From Candidatus Poseidoniaceae archaeon (GTDB lineage: Archaea > Thermoplasmatota > Poseidoniia > Poseidoniales > Poseidoniaceae): 20,564 nt of DNA. Under the pieces are notes generated by a model that saw nothing but the letters and a program-made list of their open reading frames with translations, did not search any database and was not told the origin of the DNA. A program made the translations under genes and the position numbers. Positions 15,849 through 20,564 of the stretch are shown in pieces (the stretch's first letter is position 1; every line of letters begins with the position of its first letter). The stretch lies in assembly GCA_013329865.1 (NCBI GenBank), contig DUJJ01000179.1, positions 1-20,564 of the forward strand. The letters run 5' to 3'.

Positions 15849-16361
15849 ATGACAACAGCTGTTATTTTAGCCGGAGGTAAAAGCAGTCGAATGGGGCAGG
15901 ATAAGGCGATCATGTTTGGAGGAGTTGCCCGCATTCGCACTGAGTGTATGGCTGCCAACATAACGAAAATTATTACCTTGTGTGGGGTAAAAGAAAGGAG
16001 ATTTGATTTCCCCGGAGAGGTCTGGCCAGACCCAGAAGATTGCAATAATTTAGTTGAAATTCTCCACTGGGCGTTCGCCAAGATAGATGGCGGGATACTA
16101 TTGATCCCGTGTGATGCGTTCAGTTTGACTGCCAGTGGAATTGCTGAGATTAACAATATGGCCGACTGTGTTCCAGTCGATGAGCGCGGAATTCGCCAGC
16201 CGCTCCATGCTAAAATAGTCAATCGAGAGTTACTCGATTGGCAAGGAAAATCGATTAACGAACTGTTTGCCAGTTACCCGTCGTTTCGCAGTGAACGTTT
16301 TGGCAGCGAGTTTACTAATTACAATACCCCTAAAGATTTGAAAAATCCCCGCTTGCAATAG
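15849..16361 (+). CDS. mobA: Molybdenum cofactor guanylyltransferase-like protein (MobA family)
   Basis: A 170-residue nucleotidyltransferase of the MobA family. MobA transfers GMP from GTP to molybdopterin, giving the guanine dinucleotide cofactor. The nucleotide-binding signature is intact: LAGGKSSRMGQDK at residues 7-19. The metal-binding Asp89 is in LLIPCDAF, followed by the late-family motifs RGIRQPLHAKI (114-123) and FTNYNTPKDL (155-164). It is about 20 residues shorter than typical MobA; the part between the signature and Asp89 is compact. No other molybdenum-cofactor gene lies in the window, so a related nucleotidyltransferase activity cannot be excluded. It is the last gene of the TerB-like cassette, 8 bp after the small helical protein. 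Its last ten codons overlap the 3' end of purN on the other strand; the conserved NTPKDL codons reach into the overlap. Confidence 0.88.
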   Translation: MTTAVILAGGKSSRMGQDKAIMFGGVARIRTECMAANITKIITLCGVKERRFDFPGEVWPDPEDCNNLVEILHWAFAKIDGGILLIPCDAFSLTASGIAEINNMADCVPVDERGIRQPLHAKIVNRELLDWQGKSINELFASYPSFRSERFGSEFTNYNTPKDLKNPRLQ

Positions 16362-16962
16362 CATCAATAACTATCGGATACAATCGATGCTCAATTTCCT
16401 TCACCTTTGCGCTCAAAGTTTCTTCGGTGTCATCTAAACCGACACTAACTGCGCGTTGTGCGATTATCCTGCCCGTGTCCATTCCAGCGTCGACATAGTG
16501 AACTGAGCAGCCAGACTTGGTTGCTCCTGCAGCAATAACGTCCCGGTGGGCATGAGCGCCAGGAAAGTCTGGTAGCAATGATGGATGAATGTTGATTATT
16601 TGTCCTGCCCATCTGGAAACTATCTCAGGACTGAGTAAACGCATATATCCACTCAAAATAATTAGTTCAACCGAGTATTGGTGCAATACCTTCTCGATTG
16701 CATCTTCATGGGCCAAGCGTCTTGCCCTGCCCTCGAGATTTTTCGGCAACTCAACCACCACCACCGGGGTGTCGAATTGTTTGGCTCGGTCAATGCCTAA
16801 CACATCAGGCTTGTTGCTAATTACTACACATGTTGTGTGCAGACAGTTTGATTCTTGTTGATGCCGCAACATTGCTTCCATGCCACTGCCGCCGCCGGAG
16901 ATTAGAATGGCGCATTTGAGTGGGTTATCGACCGTGGCAACGCGTAGTGTGTTTGTTGCCAT
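16330..16962 (-). CDS. purN: Phosphoribosylglycinamide formyltransferase (GART), folate-dependent
   Basis: Third step of de novo purine synthesis: GAR + 10-formyltetrahydrofolate to formyl-GAR, in the cytosol. The formyltransferase fold is clear, with AILISGGGSGMEAML for phosphate binding, ILSGYMRLL, and the catalytic triad Asn124 and His126 (INIHPSLLP) plus Asp162 (DAGMDTGRI). The His-rich loop PGAHAHRDV and ETLSAKVKEIEHRLYP are also typical. At 210 residues it is of family length apart from a 15-residue N-terminal extension (MATNTLRVATVDNPL), which may be real or may mean a later start. It follows purH by 40 bp on the same strand, so the two formyl-transfer steps are probably co-transcribed. 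Its 3' end overlaps mobA by 32 bp tail to tail. This is the bacterial-type enzyme; many archaea use formate-dependent PurT instead. Confidence 0.95.
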   Translation of the reverse strand: MATNTLRVATVDNPLKCAILISGGGSGMEAMLRHQQESNCLHTTCVVISNKPDVLGIDRAKQFDTPVVVVELPKNLEGRARRLAHEDAIEKVLHQYSVELIILSGYMRLLSPEIVSRWAGQIINIHPSLLPDFPGAHAHRDVIAAGATKSGCSVHYVDAGMDTGRIIAQRAVSVGLDDTEETLSAKVKEIEHRLYPIVIDAIASGDFSNL

Positions 16963-17002
16963 GTTGGGTGGATAGCGGTCTTTGCTTTGATTGCTTCGAC
17001 AG

Positions 17003-18640
17003 TCAGTGTCTAAATAATCGATGACCGGTAAATAGCATTGACACTCCTAGGTCATCAGCTGCATCAATCACTTCCTGGTCCCGAATAGAACCTCCAGGCT
17101 GCACAATTGCTGACGCCCCTGAGTTTGCCGCTTGTTCGAGACCGTCTTTGAACGGGAAGAACGCATCAGACGCTAACACGCATCCTTTGGCTCGCTCACC
17201 AGCCCTGCGGGCGGCGATTTTGACTGCTTCCACTCGACTGGTCTGACCCGGACCGATACCTACTGTAGCTGTTCCCTGAACCATAACTATGGCATTGGAT
17301 TTTACCTGTTCACAAACCCTGACGGCGAATTTCATACTATCGATTTCTGCTTGACTAGGCTCTACCTTTGTGACGACCTTGGCCTTGCTCCAATCGATAA
17401 TTGGGGCCTCTTCGGTTTGAACTATCCAACCTCCTTCAATCGGTTTCTTAACCAAAATTCTCTCAAGTGGCGCGAGTCTATTTCCCGGTGACTCGATGGT
17501 TAAGATACGCCGATTACTCTTTTTCATAATGACTCCTTTTGCTTCAGCATCATAACCAGGTGCCATTAGAACCTCGATGAATAACGGTTCCATTGCCAAA
17601 GCGGTATCAACTTCTACCGGCTCGTTAAAGCATATTATTGAACCAAAAGCGGATTCTGGATCGCTGGCTAGAGCCGCCTCATATGCCTCTACTTGGGTCT
17701 TACCAAGTGCTGCACCGCAAGGATTGTTGTGTTTCACAATTACACACGCATGAGGCGTGTCTGGCCACTCGTCAGTAGATAACGACCGACATAACCGCAA
17801 AGTTGCGTCTGCATCGGAATAGTTGTTGTAGGACATCTGCTTACCGCCCTCGACGTGCGCGGTGACCAAGGTAGAGTTGGTATCAACGGCCTTTGGATCG
17901 ATATACAAAGCAGCTGATTGATGACCGTTTTCACCATAACGCAGGTTATACAACTTATGCGCTGAAGCGAGTAATGTGTCTGGGAGTCGTTCCTCTTGCT
18001 CTGACTTCTCTGCATAATCCTCTGGCCTACCGATCCACCTTGCATGTAATTCATCTGATATCGCTGAGTCGTACGACGCAGTGTGCTCAAACGCTGCCAG
18101 TGCTAAATTTTGCCTGAATTGAAGGCTAACCGCACCAGATTTACCCGCTGAACGTAATTCATCAACAACTTGTGAATAATTATCAGGATTGCAGACGATT
18201 AGTACATTCCGGTGGTTTTTAGCCGCCGCTCTAACCATAGTCGGTCCCCCAATATCTACCATCTCTAACAAGTCCTCATCGGACAGTCGTGGTTCTTGCT
18301 TTGCTGCATCACTAAAGGGATATAGGTTGCATGCCACAATACTGATTGGTGGATAGCCTAGTTCAGCTAGGCCTATTCTATCTGCCTCGCTCTCCAATCT
18401 GGCGAGTAACGGTCCGTGTATTGCTGGATGCAGAGACTTTACTCGTCCATCGAAAATCTCAGGATGCCCTGTCACATCAGATACCCCAATCACTTCAAGC
18501 CCTGCGGCGCGAAGTTTCCTAGCAGTTCCGCCAGTTGATACTAACTCATATCCCAATTCAGCTAATCCTTTGGCGAATTCTACGATGCCTGTTTTGTCAT
18601 ACACACTGAGTAGTGCTCTTGGCTTACCTGATATCGTCAT
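17003..18640 (-). CDS. purH: Bifunctional AICAR formyltransferase / IMP cyclohydrolase
   Basis: Catalyses the last two steps to IMP: AICAR + 10-formyl-THF to FAICAR, then cyclisation to IMP. The N-terminal cyclohydrolase (MGS-like) domain shows ALLSVYDKTGIVEFA, STGGTARKL, GRVKSLHPAIHG and CNLYPF within the first 110 residues, then DIGGPTMVRAAAKN. The transformylase domain shows LRYGENGHQSAALY (233-246), catalytic Lys303-His304 in VKHNNPCGAAL, then GIGPGQTSRVEAV, ASDAFFPFKDG and VQPGGSIRD, ending in FRH. At 545 residues it is full length. It lies between the thermosome gene (56 bp upstream) and purN (40 bp downstream) on the same strand. A weak TCATAGCA element lies 23-30 nt before the ATG. 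Most archaea use PurP and PurO for these steps, so this gene marks a bacterial-type pathway. Confidence 0.97.
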   Translation of the reverse strand: MTISGKPRALLSVYDKTGIVEFAKGLAELGYELVSTGGTARKLRAAGLEVIGVSDVTGHPEIFDGRVKSLHPAIHGPLLARLESEADRIGLAELGYPPISIVACNLYPFSDAAKQEPRLSDEDLLEMVDIGGPTMVRAAAKNHRNVLIVCNPDNYSQVVDELRSAGKSGAVSLQFRQNLALAAFEHTASYDSAISDELHARWIGRPEDYAEKSEQEERLPDTLLASAHKLYNLRYGENGHQSAALYIDPKAVDTNSTLVTAHVEGGKQMSYNNYSDADATLRLCRSLSTDEWPDTPHACVIVKHNNPCGAALGKTQVEAYEAALASDPESAFGSIICFNEPVEVDTALAMEPLFIEVLMAPGYDAEAKGVIMKKSNRRILTIESPGNRLAPLERILVKKPIEGGWIVQTEEAPIIDWSKAKVVTKVEPSQAEIDSMKFAVRVCEQVKSNAIVMVQGTATVGIGPGQTSRVEAVKIAARRAGERAKGCVLASDAFFPFKDGLEQAANSGASAIVQPGGSIRDQEVIDAADDLGVSMLFTGHRLFRH

Positions 18641-18696
18641 TAGTGCGACCCGTTAATTGGTCTGCTATGAGCCGTATGAATATAGCGATGTGAAAA

Positions 18697-20298
18697 TCAA
18701 TCGCCCCGTGCTGAGATAACTTGATCGACACGCAATAAACCACATGCGGTTTCACATGCTGCTTCTAGTGCATGTAACGCAGTGGTTGAACATTCCCAGA
18801 CCCCGTCTAAGTCAGCGGCTTTTCCAGTAGCGTCAATACCGGAAGCCTGTTTGCCCAAGCGTATCAATGATCTGAGTTCCAACAAGCCATCAAGCATATT
18901 GTTACCAGCATTAGCAACGAGAGTAGTCGGGATTGATTCCAGTGCCCTGGCAAAGCCCTCAATTGCCAACCGTTCTCGCCCGGCGATTGATTCCGCATAC
19001 TCCCTAATCCCTAGGGCAGCAGTAATGTGTTGATTACCGCCACCGTGAGAAACAAAGCCAGTTTCTACTGCCTTAGCAACTGAATTGAGGGCGTCATATA
19101 GCCCTCGAACGAATTCTTCACTGGTCGTGCCGCCGCCGCCGCATACGTCTATTGTGGTCAAACCTGACTCATCGCCTACATGTAGGTAAAGGCGGTCCCT
19201 AAGTCCCTCAGCACTGTCAAAGGTTTCCACCCTCATTGATTCAAATTTACCAAGGCTTTGTTCGTCGATGCTATCTACATGGTCAATGAGTAGCGCGCCA
19301 GTGGCTAATGCAACATCTTCTGCTCCGGCTTTATCGACTGATGCCAGCACACAAATACCATTATCAGCCAATTGATGCATTATTCGAGCATCGACGGTTT
19401 CTGCACAAAATACTAGTTTTGCGCCACTGTTGATAATCTGCTGAGCCTTATGTTTGAGGATGTTTTCCTCTGCGGCCATGAATGCTGACCATTGCTCGGT
19501 TGTCGATATTTCGATTTCTGCCTCATAACTAGTTTTTTCGATTTCAAGGGGGCATGAAAATACAACAACCTTGCCAGCAGTTAACTTCCTTGGTAACTTT
19601 TCTAAGTCGAGATCCTTGTCAAAAATTATCCCTTTGATCAATGAGGTGTCAGATAAACTGCCGGTGCCTTTCTTGGCCATGCGGACGGTTTCGGTATTGA
19701 CGAGCCATTGTTCATCAATGCGCCGGGCGACGTGCTGGACGGCGCTAACTACCAACTCAGCCAGATACTCTCCTACTGGCTCAACTGCAGTACCGGTCAT
19801 TGCCGTAAGGGCTACTGACCGTAACTTTGCATCGTCGCTGAGGGTTACTGGGTGAGAATTTTCTTCCCAAATGGCAATTGTTTGTTGCATAGCAGCCTGA
19901 TAGCCTTTGACTAGAACCAATGGATGTAGGCTCTTTTCTAGTAGGACTCCGGATTCACGCATCAATTCACTGGCAAAAATAATACAACCAGTAACGCCAT
20001 CACCGCAGGCATTTTCCTGAGATTCAGCTAGTTGAACAAAGGCCTTTGCTGCAGGGTGTTTTACTAATAATTCTGCGACAATCTTTGCCCCATCGTTGGT
20101 TACTGCGGTTTCCCCGTTAGTCTTGTAGAGCATCTTGTCAAGGCCATTCGGCCCATAGGTTCCTTTCAGAAGGTTACCAAATGCTACGGCGGCAGAAACC
20201 AGTTTCTGAGTTACAGCAACACCACTAGTAACAGAAGTTGTTGGCCTAACAATTGCTACTGGTGCACGGCCGGAACCATCGTTAGGTTGCTGAGCCAT
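18697..20298 (-). CDS. Divergent group II chaperonin (thermosome) subunit
   Basis: A CCT/TCP-1-type chaperonin of 533 residues, an ATP-driven folding ring in the cytosol. In numbering from the upstream GTG at 20310, the hallmarks are LKGTYGPNGLDKML (48-61), TNDGAKI (71-77), the phosphate loop ACGDGVTG (101-108), YDAL with Asp406, SHGGGNQHIT (421-430), IREYAESIAGRERLAIEGFARAL and the closing LLRVDQVISA. Asp104 and Asp406, the two hydrolysis residues, remain. The loop normally reads GDGTTT or GDGTTS; here two Thr are Val and Gly. The C-terminal segment around GVWECSTTALHAL is also unlike the usual 'P.....KTQAI' form, and there is no Gly/Met-rich tail. It therefore looks like a specialised paralogue. 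The start is ATG 20298 (MAQQPNDG), supported by a TATA-like box at -20 to -27. It lies upstream of purH on the same strand. Confidence 0.92.
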   Translation of the reverse strand: MAQQPNDGSGRAPVAIVRPTTSVTSGVAVTQKLVSAAVAFGNLLKGTYGPNGLDKMLYKTNGETAVTNDGAKIVAELLVKHPAAKAFVQLAESQENACGDGVTGCIIFASELMRESGVLLEKSLHPLVLVKGYQAAMQQTIAIWEENSHPVTLSDDAKLRSVALTAMTGTAVEPVGEYLAELVVSAVQHVARRIDEQWLVNTETVRMAKKGTGSLSDTSLIKGIIFDKDLDLEKLPRKLTAGKVVVFSCPLEIEKTSYEAEIEISTTEQWSAFMAAEENILKHKAQQIINSGAKLVFCAETVDARIMHQLADNGICVLASVDKAGAEDVALATGALLIDHVDSIDEQSLGKFESMRVETFDSAEGLRDRLYLHVGDESGLTTIDVCGGGGTTSEEFVRGLYDALNSVAKAVETGFVSHGGGNQHITAALGIREYAESIAGRERLAIEGFARALESIPTTLVANAGNNMLDGLLELRSLIRLGKQASGIDATGKAADLDGVWECSTTALHALEAACETACGLLRVDQVISARGD

Positions 20299-20317
20299 AT
20301 TGCTAGGCACAAAATAC

Positions 20318-20325
20318 CTATTGAA
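20318..20325 (-). promoter_or_regulatory. TATA-like box for the thermosome gene
   Basis: TTCAATAG on the minus strand, 20-27 nt upstream of the ATG at 20298 and only 8 nt from the in-frame GTG at 20310. The spacing supports leaderless initiation at 20298. It resembles TTCAATAAT near dnaG. Confidence 0.45.
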
Positions 20326-20345
20326 TAAATCTTCTAAATCAATGA

Positions 20346-20564
20346 TTACTTGCCCAAGCCATGTATCTTCTTGGCTTCGTCATTACTCCAGTGATAGGCT
20401 AACTTGAGCAGTTTCAAATAATGACCAAGGTTATCACGCTTCATCTTGTCATGAAGTGCTTCGTTAGTGATGAAAATATCGCCCCAAAGATTGGCGGCCG
20501 TTCCTTTGTTGCCCTTTGGTAAATCGAAGACTTCTTTGGTGGTTGGCTCGAGTAGCGAGCGCCA
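20346..20564 (-). CDS. C-terminal end of an unidentified protein, 5' end beyond the right edge
   Basis: An open minus-strand frame enters from the right edge and ends with TAA at 20346-20348, giving the last 72 residues of a protein. Visible sequence includes LLEPTTKEVFDLPKGNKGTA, NLWGDIFITNEALHDKM and a Lys-rich helical C-terminus ending in KKIHGLGK. It is soluble and mixed charged. I do not recognise the family from this piece. It lies 47 bp upstream of the thermosome start on the same strand; the thermosome promoter-like element falls in that gap. Confidence 0.7.
   Translation of the reverse strand, partial: WRSLLEPTTKEVFDLPKGNKGTAANLWGDIFITNEALHDKMKRDNLGHYLKLLKLAYHWSNDEAKKIHGLGK

Overview
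The window looks like a compact stretch of archaeal chromosome. The strongest markers are a DnaG-type archaeal primase/exosome subunit and a group II chaperonin (thermosome) subunit. TATA-like boxes also sit 20-31 nt upstream of many start codons, as expected for leaderless archaeal transcripts. Bacterial-type PurH and PurN, a PpsA-type PEP synthase, moderate GC and many large acidic membrane or helical proteins of unknown family suggest a planktonic euryarchaeon such as Marine Group II (Poseidoniales). That placement is an inference from gene content, not a phylogeny. I see no rRNA, tRNA, CRISPR array, transposase or integrase.

Layout. (1) 1-3215, minus strand: a cluster reading right to left. 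It holds a secreted/membrane protein with a cytoplasmic C2H2-like zinc finger, an aldo/keto reductase, and a three-TM membrane protein that runs off the left edge. The first 1.6 kb is therefore coding although it shows no complete ORF. (2) 3294-6491, plus strand: a YjbQ-family protein and PEP synthase, each with its own promoter-like element. (3) 6498-11710: a membrane-anchored TPR protein (minus) and a 908-residue helical protein of unknown family (plus), divergent from a 179-bp spacer. (4) 11719-14286, minus strand: DnaG and a two-TM protein with a long Pro-rich tail encoded partly by 54-bp repeats. (5) 14494-16361, plus strand: a tight cassette of a TerB-like protein, a HEAT-like protein, a small helical protein and MobA. 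(6) 16330-20564, minus strand: the C-terminal end of an unidentified protein, a divergent thermosome subunit, PurH and PurN.

How the genes fit together. PurH and PurN are the two formyltransferase steps of purine synthesis and sit in order, 40 bp apart. PpsA feeds gluconeogenesis. DnaG belongs to RNA degradation and possibly DNA priming. The remaining genes are mostly scaffold-like (TPR, HEAT-like, coiled-coil, Pro-rich) or membrane proteins of unknown role. The most interesting unexplained items are the divergent TPR/908-residue pair with a tandem repeat in its promoter, the chaperonin with an altered nucleotide-binding loop, the TerB-HEAT-small protein-MobA cassette, and the mirror-image promoter pair between dnaG and that cassette.

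All convergent gene ends are nearly touching or overlapping (gaps of 6 and 8 bp, and one 32-bp overlap). No stretch above about 210 bp lacks a gene.
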